Source: Candidatus Shapirobacteria bacterium
Lineage (GTDB): Bacteria > Patescibacteriota > Microgenomatia > UBA12405
Assembly (NCBI GenBank): GCA_009885205.1
Contig: VFLE01000102.1
Coordinates: 1-8,296 of the forward strand
Direction of reading: 5' to 3'
Length of the DNA stretch: 8,296 bases
The notes beneath the pieces were generated by a model. That model had not been told where the DNA came from. It did not search any database and saw nothing but the letters and a program-made list of their open reading frames with translations. Every line of letters begins with the position of its first letter. The first letter of the stretch is position 1. Below, piece after piece: positions 1 through 5,417 of this stretch. The position numbers and the translations under genes are program-made.

Positions 1-82
1 ACCGTGTCATCCAATAACCTTTGGCGGCTTTTAGAACTTTTTTGTGAAACTTACGTCTGACGACTCCTGTTTTAACACGCAT
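1..82 (-). CDS. rplT: 50S ribosomal protein L20 (bL20), N-terminal part, cut by window edge
   Basis: The minus strand from an ATG at 82-80 encodes 27 residues, starting MRVKTGVVRRKFHKKVLKAA and continuing into GYWMTR. This matches the basic N-terminal extension of bL20 (RVKxGV...HKKVLKxAKGY), which threads into 23S rRNA early in large-subunit assembly. The start lies 3 bases after the rpmI stop, as expected for an infC-rpmI-rplT operon. No Shine-Dalgarno is visible, so translation may be coupled to rpmI. In other bacteria L20 can repress this operon through its mRNA; nothing here shows that directly. The rest of the gene is outside the window. Confidence 0.93.
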   Translation of the reverse strand, partial: MRVKTGVVRRKFHKKVLKAAKGYWMTR

Positions 83-85
83 ATT

Positions 86-295
86 TTATAGTAAACCTAA
101 TAATTTTTTAACTTTGATGGCAAATTTACCCAAAACTTGTTGCTTGCCTTTGAGACGGCGTAGTTGTTTTTTGGATTTTTTGCGACGAAGATGTCGATTG
201 AATGATGACATACGCATAACCTTGCCATTTTTGGTGACTTCAAATCGGTTGCTAACTGATTTTTTGACACGATGTCTTTTACTCTGTTTTTCCAT
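86..295 (-). CDS. rpmI: 50S ribosomal protein L35 (bL35)
   Basis: This 69-residue, very basic protein carries the bL35 pattern: SNRFEVTKNGKV near residues 15-26 (compare AKRFKVTGTGKI), then RHLRRKKSKKQLRRLKG at about 34-50, and the hydrophobic basic end KKLLGLL. It is a structural protein of the large ribosomal subunit. Length is close to the usual 64-66 residues. The ATG (295-293) overlaps the end of infC by 17 bases in another frame, so translation is probably coupled to infC. No Shine-Dalgarno precedes it. The TAA stop is 3 bases before rplT. Confidence 0.95.
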   Translation of the reverse strand: MEKQSKRHRVKKSVSNRFEVTKNGKVMRMSSFNRHLRRKKSKKQLRRLKGKQQVLGKFAIKVKKLLGLL

Positions 296-827
296 TGTTT
301 TTTGTTTTTAAATTTTTTACTGGTCCAAAGGAGGCCATTAGTCTTTTGCCCATCATCTTTGGAGGTGCGTCTATTATACCAACATCTTCAATATCTTTTT
401 TAAACTTGTCGAGGAGTTGGTTGCCAAATTCTGGATGTTGCATTTGGCGACCTTGGAATTTTATACTGATTTTGACTTTATTTCCAGTAGATAAAAATTC
501 TTTGGCCCGTTTTACCCGAGTTTCATAGTCCCCGGCTCCGATAAAAGGACTAAGTTGAAGTTCTTTGGTATCGCCACCTTTCATACCTTTCTTTTCGGCT
601 TTGGCTTTTTTGGCCTCTTGATATTTATATTTGGAAAATTCGATAAGCTTGACGACTGGAGGTTTGGCCATGGGGGCAATTTCAACTAGATCTAACCCGG
701 TACTGCGGGCCATTTCAAAAGCCTCACTGATAGATAATACTCCGATTTGTTTGGCATCTTCGTCGATTAAACGCACTTCAGGTGAAGTAATTTGGCGATT
801 GGTTCTGATGTATTTTCGATTATCCAT
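279..827 (-). CDS. infC: Translation initiation factor IF-3
   Basis: This 182-residue protein is a full-length IF-3, which binds the 30S subunit, prevents premature 50S joining and proofreads start-codon selection. The N-domain (about 8-65) contains NRQITSPEVRLIDEDAKQIG and the typical LDLVEIAPMAKPPVVKLIEF. A lysine-rich linker helix follows (66-86), then the C-domain (about 87-172) with KELQLSPFIG, DYETRVKRAKEFLSTGNKVK and KFQGRQMQHPEFG. The start is an ordinary ATG rather than the rare AUU of E. coli infC. It lies 4 bases after thrS. A possible promoter, TTACAA-N17-TAAAAT, ends 6 bases before the ATG inside the thrS end, so infC may have its own leaderless transcript besides thrS read-through. 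Confidence 0.97.
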   Translation of the reverse strand: MDNRKYIRTNRQITSPEVRLIDEDAKQIGVLSISEAFEMARSTGLDLVEIAPMAKPPVVKLIEFSKYKYQEAKKAKAEKKGMKGGDTKELQLSPFIGAGDYETRVKRAKEFLSTGNKVKISIKFQGRQMQHPEFGNQLLDKFKKDIEDVGIIDAPPKMMGKRLMASFGPVKNLKTKNNGKTE

Positions 828-862
828 TGGGCTATTTTATCAAATTTAGAGATTTATTGTAA
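828..862 (-). promoter_or_regulatory. Candidate internal promoter for infC
   Basis: On the minus strand, TTACAA (862-857) is followed by a 17-base spacer and TAAAAT (839-834), ending 6 bases before the infC ATG. The predicted start of transcription would fall at or beside the start codon. The same two hexamers with the same spacing precede efp. Against it: the region also encodes the last residues of ThrRS (LNLIK-stop), and the -35 match to TTGACA is weak. Confidence 0.4.
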
Positions 863-2604
863 ATTTGTTCCTTAATTTTGGTAATAAATTCTTTGATGGC
901 GATTGCACCTAAATCCTGACCATCGCGTTGACGCACGGCAACTGTCTCGGCTTCTGCTTCTCGGGCTCCAACAACCAACATATAAGGTATTTTTTGCATT
1001 TGGGCATCACGAATTTTGGCTTGCATTTTTTCAGATCTATCGTCAATTTCTACCCTAATACCGGCATCTTTTAATTCTTGCAATACTTTATTTGCAAATT
1101 CATGTTGAGCGTCAGTGATAGGAATAATTTTTACTTGGATAGGCGAGAGCCAGGTGGGAAAGGCTCCGGCAAAATGTTCAATAAGGATTCCCATAAATCT
1201 TTCTAAAGATCCATAAATTACTCGATGAATGACAACTGGAGTTTTTTCCTTACCGTCGGCATCAGTATATTTTAATTTAAAATTGCGAGGTAATTGAAAA
1301 TCTAGTTGAATTGTACCTGTTTGCCATTCACGACCCATACAGTCATTCATCATTATGTCTAACTTTGGGCCATAAAATGCACCCTCGCCTTCACCAACAT
1401 AATATTCTATATTGGCCTCTTTCATTATTTTTTGTAAATCTTTTTCGGCTTGATCCCAGGTTTTAATATCACCCATAAAGTCTTCGGGGCGAGTTCCTAG
1501 CCTAATTTTAAATTTAATATCAAAAATAGAATAAAAAAGTTTAGCGATATCTAAAATTTTTATATACTCATCTTTAATTTGATTTTCGGTGACAAAAATG
1601 TGGGCATCATCTTGGGAAAATTTTTGGACACGCAACAAACCATTCATTTGTCCTGATTTTTCGTGTCGATGGAGAGGGTCACAATCAGATAATCGAAGTG
1701 GTAAATCACGATAACTGTGTATCCCTTGGCTAAATATGGTCATGGCATTGGGACAATTCATTGGTTTTAAACAATAAATACCATCTTCACCCATATCACT
1801 GAGGAACATATTTTCCCGATAATGATCCCAGTGGCCGGAGGTCACATAAAGTTGTTTTTTGTTTAGTTGGGGTGAAATTGTTTCTTGGTATCCCCTTTTT
1901 TCGTGTTCGGCGCGCCAAAATTTTAATAATTCGTTAATAATTATAGTTCCATTTGGAAGCCAGTATGGCATGCCGGGAGCAGTCTCGTGTAAAAAGAAAA
2001 TGCCTAATTGTGGGCCTAATTTACGATGATCCCTTCTTTTTGCCTCTTCTAAATTATTTAAATGTGTTTCTAAATCAGTTTTATTTTCAAAAGCGGTGCC
2101 GTAGATGCGAGTGAGCATCTTGTTTTTTTCATCACCATGCCAATAGGCACCGGCGATGGAGAGTAACTTAAAGGCTTTGATGGCGGTGGTGTATCGAACA
2201 TGAGGGCCGGCGCAAAGATCGACAAAATCGTCACCAGTTTTGTAAATAGAAATTACTTCATCACGGTTGGTAATCGATTCGAGCCATTCGAGTTTATAGG
2301 GATTATTGGTAAACATGGTTTTGGCTTGATTGATTGTTATTTCTGACCTAATTATAGGTAAGTTTTCTTTGATGATTTTCTGCATCTCAGCTTCAATTTT
2401 GGGAAAATCTTCTTCGGATATTTTAAAATCGTTTAAAGGTTCAAAGTCAAAATAAAAGCCATCGTCAGTGGCTGGCCCCATGGCCATAAAAAATTTGTCA
2501 GGGCCGAAAACTCGCTGCATGGCTTGGGTTAAAACATGTTCGGCGCTATGGCGGATTTTGTATAAATTATCGTCGTTATGTTGTGATGCGTCTAGTTGTG
2601 ACAT
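832..2604 (-). CDS. thrS: Threonyl-tRNA synthetase lacking the TGS domain
   Basis: This 590-residue cytoplasmic class II synthetase charges tRNA-Thr. The usual N-terminal TGS domain of about 60 residues is absent; the protein starts almost at the editing domain, with HxxxH (H19, H23) and C131/H135 as the remaining editing-site ligands. The catalytic core follows: the motif 1 region about 218-247, motif 2 around R313-E315 with RVQKFSQDDAHIF at 325-337, and motif 3 with HRVIYGSLERF at 460-470. The catalytic zinc ligands C284, H335 and H460 are all present. The anticodon-binding domain covers about 488-585 and ends with GQDLGAIAIKEF. The stop is TAG. A TATAAT box sits 6 bases before the ATG and no Shine-Dalgarno is seen, so a leaderless transcript is likely. 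A threonine-rich ORF lies 60 bases upstream. infC follows after 4 bases. Confidence 0.97.
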   Translation of the reverse strand: MSQLDASQHNDDNLYKIRHSAEHVLTQAMQRVFGPDKFFMAMGPATDDGFYFDFEPLNDFKISEEDFPKIEAEMQKIIKENLPIIRSEITINQAKTMFTNNPYKLEWLESITNRDEVISIYKTGDDFVDLCAGPHVRYTTAIKAFKLLSIAGAYWHGDEKNKMLTRIYGTAFENKTDLETHLNNLEEAKRRDHRKLGPQLGIFFLHETAPGMPYWLPNGTIIINELLKFWRAEHEKRGYQETISPQLNKKQLYVTSGHWDHYRENMFLSDMGEDGIYCLKPMNCPNAMTIFSQGIHSYRDLPLRLSDCDPLHRHEKSGQMNGLLRVQKFSQDDAHIFVTENQIKDEYIKILDIAKLFYSIFDIKFKIRLGTRPEDFMGDIKTWDQAEKDLQKIMKEANIEYYVGEGEGAFYGPKLDIMMNDCMGREWQTGTIQLDFQLPRNFKLKYTDADGKEKTPVVIHRVIYGSLERFMGILIEHFAGAFPTWLSPIQVKIIPITDAQHEFANKVLQELKDAGIRVEIDDRSEKMQAKIRDAQMQKIPYMLVVGAREAEAETVAVRQRDGQDLGAIAIKEFITKIKEQIYNKSLNLIK

Positions 2605-2616
2605 ATAGATATTATA
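2605..2616 (-). promoter_or_regulatory. Candidate -10 box for leaderless thrS transcript
   Basis: A perfect TATAAT (2616-2611 on the minus strand) is followed by six bases and then the thrS ATG, so transcription would start at or next to the start codon. No convincing -35 lies 16-18 bases upstream (TTCCTT at 17). The stretch is almost pure A/T, so a chance match is possible. Confidence 0.4.
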
Positions 2617-2647
2617 TATAATTAAAAATTAAAAAGGAAAAACGGAA

Positions 2648-2681
2648 TGCCCAGACGCGAGAAATTACCCACGTGTGGGCA
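2648..2681 (-). terminator. Hairpin with U-rich tail between leader ORF and thrS (candidate attenuator)
   Basis: On the minus strand TGCCCA pairs with TGGGCA, a single C-C mismatch follows, then ACGTG pairs with CGCGT. This gives 11 pairs, one of them G-U, around a 10-base loop. The RNA then runs UUCCGUUUUUCCUUUUU, an interrupted U-rich tract. The TAA of the threonine-rich ORF lies in the loop, and its last codons form the left arm. A shorter alternative, CCCA/TGGG around CACG, uses the same left arm and excludes the long stem. It could be an intrinsic terminator or attenuator; the imperfect U-tract makes its strength uncertain. Confidence 0.5.
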
Positions 2682-2721
2682 ATGTAGTTAATTGAGTAGA
2701 TGTATAAAATGTATGTTGCAT
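2665..2721 (-). CDS. Putative threonine-rich leader peptide of thrS
   Basis: An ATG (2721-2719) opens an 18-codon frame ending in TAA (2667-2665), encoding MQHTFYTSTQLTTLPTRG. Six of 18 residues are threonine (positions 4, 7, 9, 12, 13, 16), all read from ACA or ACT codons. The gene 60 bases downstream encodes threonyl-tRNA synthetase, so the coincidence suggests a regulatory leader whose translation senses charged tRNA-Thr. The hairpin with a U-rich tail overlaps its end. No Shine-Dalgarno or clear promoter lies directly before it. It would be transcribed only from upstream, for example by read-through from the tRNA-Val promoter, not from the TATAAT next to thrS. The function is inference and the ORF is very short. 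Confidence 0.45.
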   Translation of the reverse strand: MQHTFYTSTQLTTLPTRG

Positions 2722-2729
2722 AATTTTGT

Positions 2730-2801
2730 GGAACGTAATAAATCGTGAAACGATTTAAACGTTCCTACAGCGTTTAAATTGCAATGCAATTTATTACGCT
2801 G
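2730..2801. repeat. REP-like inverted pair of related hairpins
   Basis: Two adjacent palindromes lie here. The first (2730-2765) pairs GGAACG with CGTTCC and AAATCG with CGATTT around a 5-base loop. The second (2768-2801) pairs CAGCGT with ACGCTG and AAATTGC with GCAATTT around a 3-base loop. Read in reverse complement, the second matches the first: both have CGTAATAAAT on one arm and ATTTAAACG on the other, with the same asymmetric internal loop, while the bases at the stem tip differ but still pair. This head-to-head arrangement resembles REP/BIME elements. The second hairpin begins directly after the tRNA-Val discriminator base, so it could also act in 3' trimming or as a weak terminator; no U-tract follows either hairpin. 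Confidence 0.7.
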
Positions 2802-2875
2802 TGAATCTGACAGGACTCGAACCTGTGACCTCTTCAATGTCAATGAAGCGCTCTAACCAACTGAGCTACAGATTC
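2802..2875 (-). tRNA. tRNA-Val (anticodon GAC)
   Basis: The minus strand folds into a complete cloverleaf of 74 bases. The acceptor stem is GAATCTG/CAGATTC with discriminator A. The D-arm is GCTC-AGTTGGTTA-GAGC. The anticodon arm is CTTCA/TGAAG with loop TTGACAT, giving GAC, which reads the valine codon GUC. The T-arm is ACAGG-TTCGAGT-CCTGT. CCA is not encoded, so it must be added after transcription. A good promoter lies just upstream and a hairpin pair follows the 3' end immediately. Confidence 0.96.
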
Positions 2876-2886
2876 AGACTGTTTGA

Positions 2887-2916
2887 ATTATATCAGTGAG
2901 GTAATGATTTAGTCTA
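2887..2916 (-). promoter_or_regulatory. Promoter of tRNA-Val
   Basis: On the minus strand TAGACT (2916-2911) is followed by 18 bases and a perfect TATAAT (2892-2887), preceded by TGA to give an extended -10. The -10 ends 11 bases before the tRNA 5' end. Read-through from here could also transcribe the hairpins, the threonine-rich ORF and thrS. Confidence 0.65.
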
Positions 2917-2926
2917 TTCTTGATAT

Positions 2927-3214
2927 TTATTCTTCAACATCATCCATATCAATTTTAAGTTCAATTCCTAGTTGACATTGAAGTGATTGTCGAGAAAGAG
3001 CATTGCGCATTTCAATTTCGATTGGTAACACTGCCCTACCTTCTTCTTCAGCCTCAGTAACATACCAAAAATCATCATTATTTTTTCTTATTTGACATAC
3101 TTCAAATAAATTAACTGGACAATTAACAGAATGGAGTGAGCAATGTTTTTTTGTGATATCTTGTCCAAAAATGCGAATAATTTCTTTATTAACGTGTTGT
3201 GGAGTGAGAGACAT
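2927..3214 (-). CDS. Hypothetical 95 aa Cys-containing protein
   Basis: I do not recognise this protein. It is small, probably cytoplasmic (no signal peptide or membrane segment), and acidic at the C-terminus (IDMDDVEE). It has C25, H28, C32 and C40 in the first half and C80 near the end. The C-x2-H-x3-C-x7-C spacing could hold a metal, but this is not a motif I can name. It starts 4 bases after the stop of the 192 aa gene, so the two are very likely co-transcribed. A GGGG run 9 bases before the ATG, inside the end of the upstream gene, might serve as a weak ribosome binding site. The tRNA-Val promoter lies just downstream, with no terminator between. Confidence 0.75.
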   Translation of the reverse strand: MSLTPQHVNKEIIRIFGQDITKKHCSLHSVNCPVNLFEVCQIRKNNDDFWYVTEAEEEGRAVLPIEIEMRNALSRQSLQCQLGIELKIDMDDVEE

Positions 3215-3218
3215 GGTT

Positions 3219-3797
3219 TTAATCCCCTGACCGGGCGGCGGAGTGCTCGTCGCTCATTAAATATTTAATACCACCTTTGGATTTTAAATTTTTCCAATAA
3301 CCACTATTTTTTTGTTTTTTCTTTTTGCTATTAAAACTATCAAGCCAACAGCTGGCTTCGTTGATATTGCGACGGAAAGCAATAACTAAATTTTTTAATC
3401 GGGCTAAAAAATTGACTTGATATTCGTTGGCTTCTGGAATACTTTCCATGGTAGCATGGGATAAATTTGAATCAAGTTCGCTCGTCGCTACCGTCAATTT
3501 TTTGACTTCGAGTTTTAGTTGTTCAACGACTGATTCAAGTTCGTGTTGTTTGGTCTCTAAAGCTTTGCGATCTTGTTCCCCAATTATATTTAAACCAAAA
3601 TTTTCTTTGGTCCAGAGTTTATTGGCCTCTTGTTTGTGAATTTCAACTGATTGATTGAGTCCTAAAATGCCACGTAAAGAAAAATTTACAGGAGAATAGT
3701 TTGGTTTGTTTTCACTTAAAGACTCGTTTTTATCGTCACCCCAAAAAGACTTTGTTTTTTTAGAATCTGATTTTGATGTCAAAATACCACCTGCCAT
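3219..3797 (-). CDS. Hypothetical 192 aa coiled-coil protein with a conserved-looking C-terminal tail
   Basis: Function unknown. The N-terminus (1-35) is polar and probably disordered. Residues about 75-112 form a likely coiled coil (KQHELESVVEQLKLEVKKL). A helix at 125-155 contains a Trp and a Cys (ASCWLDSF), a lysine run follows, and the end is SGYWKNLKSKGGIKYLMSDE followed by HSAARSGD. This tail reminds me of an uncharacterised CPR family (possibly DUF5660), a recollection I cannot verify. No membrane segment or signal peptide is seen. A TATAAT box preceded by TGT lies 7 bases before the ATG, so the mRNA may be leaderless. The 95 aa gene follows after 4 bases. The tail and the genomic pairing are the best handles on function. 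Confidence 0.82.
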   Translation of the reverse strand: MAGGILTSKSDSKKTKSFWGDDKNESLSENKPNYSPVNFSLRGILGLNQSVEIHKQEANKLWTKENFGLNIIGEQDRKALETKQHELESVVEQLKLEVKKLTVATSELDSNLSHATMESIPEANEYQVNFLARLKNLVIAFRRNINEASCWLDSFNSKKKKQKNSGYWKNLKSKGGIKYLMSDEHSAARSGD

Positions 3798-3813
3798 ATG
3801 GCGAATTATAACA
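3798..3813 (-). promoter_or_regulatory. Candidate extended -10 promoter for the 192 aa gene
   Basis: The minus strand reads TGT-TATAAT (3813-3805), then seven bases, then the ATG. This places the expected transcription start at the first base of the start codon. The -35 region at 17 bases (GTGATT) is poor, which an extended -10 can tolerate. Confidence 0.5.
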
Positions 3814-3830
3814 AACTATAAGATAAAAAT

Positions 3831-3879
3831 CACCCCCTAACCCCCTTTTTGACTAAAGAGGGGGAAAATTATTTTTTTT
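3831..3879. repeat. C-rich/G-rich palindrome downstream of tig (possible terminator)
   Basis: CCCCCTTTTT (3841-3850) pairs with AAAGAGGGGG (3855-3864) around a GACT loop, giving 10 pairs of which one is G-T. A second C-run, CACCCCCTAA, precedes it on the plus strand, and a run ending in eight T's follows at 3872-3879. On the minus strand, where tig is transcribed, the hairpin is preceded by an A-tract and followed by TTAGGGGGTGATTTTT, so termination of tig would be weak. The CCCCCTAACCCCC style of palindrome resembles dispersed repeats that I recall from other bacterial genomes. Confidence 0.55.
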
Positions 3880-3888
3880 AAAATTGTT

Positions 3889-4695
3889 TTAAAGAGAAAG
3901 TAAGTAATTTATGACTTTTTGTTGGGTCAATAAATAGATTACTAAACTAGGATTTTGGGCTAATTTGGGGTTTTGGGAAATTATATCTTTGATTTCTGCC
4001 TCGGTGGGGTCAAGTTTTTGTTCGGTAGAAATTTGAGCAATGGCTAGATTTAGGGTCCATTCGTCGACAGCTTGGTGTTCTAGTTCGTGTTTAAGTTGAT
4101 CTAAAGTTTGATTTTTATTTTTTAAATATGCATCAAAAGTTAACCCGGCATGCTGAATTTGATCGACAAGATTGGTCAGTTTTCGTTCGACTTCGTTGTC
4201 AAGAATTATCTTGGCTATTTGTGTTTTTGAATTTTGTAAAATTATTTTTATGGCAGCGTCAGTTTTCTTTTCTTTGTCCAGAGTTGTGTCTGAATTACTT
4301 TTTTTTATTTCAATATAGGCTTTGGGGTCAACGGTAATTTCAGGTATTTGGGCGCTGCTTATTTCTATCTGCCAGTCTTTGTCTAAGGTAAAGGGAGGAT
4401 TTTTAATGACGACTGAAGGTTGTACCGCTGGTTTTAAATTATTCTCTTTGACTATTTCATCGTATTTTTCCGACAAAACATGATTAACCACTTCGTCTAA
4501 CATTTTTTCTGGAGAAATTTGATTTTTAACCACGTCAAGTGGAGCTTTGCCTTTACGGAAACCTTTGGTCTCGAAATTGGCGGCAACATGGGAGAGGGTG
4601 TGTTGATATTCTTTAGTTATTTCATCAACAGTTATAGTAAAAGAAAGAGTAAAAGATTTGTCTTGGTTGTGGATTATTTTTGCATTTGTTTTCAT
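3889..4695 (-). CDS. tig: Trigger factor, short form without PPIase domain
   Basis: This is the ribosome-associated chaperone that meets nascent chains at the exit tunnel. With the ATG at 4695 the protein has 268 residues. The N-terminal ribosome-binding domain (about 1-125) contains the signature GFRKGKAP at 45-52, then VVNHVLSEKYDEIVKENNLK. The C-terminal chaperone domain (about 145-268) has ILDNEVERKLTNLVDQIQ and AGLTFDAYLK. The central FKBP-type PPIase domain of canonical 430-residue trigger factors is missing; residues 126-144 are a short lysine-rich linker. An in-frame ATG at 4800 would add 35 residues with no trigger-factor similarity and run over the divergent gene, so the internal start is preferred. 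The divergent lytic-enzyme gene starts 30 bases away. Confidence 0.93.
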   Translation of the reverse strand: MKTNAKIIHNQDKSFTLSFTITVDEITKEYQHTLSHVAANFETKGFRKGKAPLDVVKNQISPEKMLDEVVNHVLSEKYDEIVKENNLKPAVQPSVVIKNPPFTLDKDWQIEISSAQIPEITVDPKAYIEIKKSNSDTTLDKEKKTDAAIKIILQNSKTQIAKIILDNEVERKLTNLVDQIQHAGLTFDAYLKNKNQTLDQLKHELEHQAVDEWTLNLAIAQISTEQKLDPTEAEIKDIISQNPKLAQNPSLVIYLLTQQKVINYLLSL

Positions 4696-4703
4696 AGGTA
4701 GGC

Positions 4704-4716
4704 TTATGATAGCATA
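4704..4716. promoter_or_regulatory. Symmetric, possibly bidirectional -10 region between tig and the lytic-enzyme gene
   Basis: TTATG-ATAG-CATAA is an inverted repeat in the 29-base gap between two divergent genes. It contains TATGAT on the plus strand (4705-4710) and TATCAT on the minus strand (4711-4706), overlapping each other. Both resemble -10 boxes, so one symmetric element could fire both ways. No good -35 is present on either side. Confidence 0.3.
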
Positions 4717-4724
4717 AAGGTACG

Positions 4725-5354
4725 ATGCAGTTGATTGAAAAATATAAAGTATATTTGCAGTTGTTTTTTGTGATGGTAATTGCCGTGTCTTTGACCACAA
4801 TTTTGTATGCCGAAGTGTTGTGGTGGAACAAAAATAAACCCAAAAAATCAGAGGTGGTTTTGACGGGATTTAAAACTGATTTGGGTAAATTGGTGTCAGT
4901 AGATCAAGTTGTGACCAAGGAAAACGCAAACTACAAAATTGATAATTTGATAACAGGTGATGATGCTCGACCCCTAATTATTGAAAAATATCTTACAAAA
5001 TATAAATCACCCTTGGTCCCCTACTCAAAACTTATTTTTGAGTTATCACAGACGTATGGCTTTGATTATTATTGGATAGTGGCGATTGCTCAACAAGAGT
5101 CAAATTTGTGCAAAAAAATACCAGAAAATTCTTTTAATTGTTGGGGTTATGGAATACATAAAAAAGGAACTTTACGTTTTGAAAATTATGAAATTGCTTT
5201 AAAAAGTTATGCCGAATATTTAAAACGACAATATTTTGATAAAGGTTTAAATACACCAGAGCTTATAATGAAAAAGTATTGTCCGTATTCTGATGGATCT
5301 TGGGCGAGAGGGGTACAGCAGTTTATTGATCAGATGGAATCGGGAAAATTTTAA
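4725..5354 (+). CDS. Membrane-anchored lysozyme/lytic-transglycosylase-like protein
   Basis: This 209-residue protein has a single N-terminal membrane segment (about 11-29, YLQLFFVMVIAVSLTTILYA) that should anchor it with the rest outside. Residues 97-205 resemble the lysozyme-like fold of lytic transglycosylases and glucosaminidases: YGFDYYWIVAIAQQESNLCK (111-130) with E125 as the likely catalytic glutamate, then NCWGYG (138-143), and a helix matching FENYEIALKSYAEYLKRQY. C129 and C139 could form a disulfide. The expected role is peptidoglycan cleavage for remodelling or division. It is divergent from tig; an AAAGG at 4716-4720 is a weak ribosome binding site. A terminator-like hairpin lies 64 bases downstream. 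The substrate and exact family are not settled; a regulatory or inactive relative is possible. Confidence 0.78.
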   Translation: MQLIEKYKVYLQLFFVMVIAVSLTTILYAEVLWWNKNKPKKSEVVLTGFKTDLGKLVSVDQVVTKENANYKIDNLITGDDARPLIIEKYLTKYKSPLVPYSKLIFELSQTYGFDYYWIVAIAQQESNLCKKIPENSFNCWGYGIHKKGTLRFENYEIALKSYAEYLKRQYFDKGLNTPELIMKKYCPYSDGSWARGVQQFIDQMESGKF

Positions 5355-5379
5355 TTTTAAAAGTGTTGGTTGATTGTTA

Positions 5380-5408
5380 TTGACATGTTTATAATATATT
5401 GATATAGT
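5380..5408 (+). promoter_or_regulatory. Strong sigma70-type promoter
   Basis: A perfect TTGACA (5380-5385) is followed by exactly 17 bases and TATAGT (5403-5408), the latter preceded by TGA as an extended -10. Transcription should begin near 5415-5416, directly in front of the hairpin at 5418-5455. This is the best-matching promoter in the window. Confidence 0.7.
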
Positions 5409-5417
5409 ACATATTAG

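Noticed and set aside
114..849. Plus-strand ORFs opposite infC and rpmI
   Set aside because: Shadows of clearly identified ribosomal and initiation-factor genes.
2605..2801. T-box riboswitch or E. coli-type tRNA-mimicking operator upstream of thrS
   Set aside because: No T-box consensus or antiterminator bulge is present, and the hairpin loops do not mimic a tRNA-Thr anticodon arm.
4696..4800. N-terminal extension of trigger factor from an ATG at 4800
   Set aside because: The 35 extra residues have no trigger-factor similarity and overlap the divergent lytic-enzyme gene; the internal ATG starts exactly at the family's N-terminal strand.
4625..4843. Minus-strand 72-codon ORF
   Set aside because: It overlaps both tig and the lytic-enzyme gene in other frames and its protein is low-complexity; it is a shadow.
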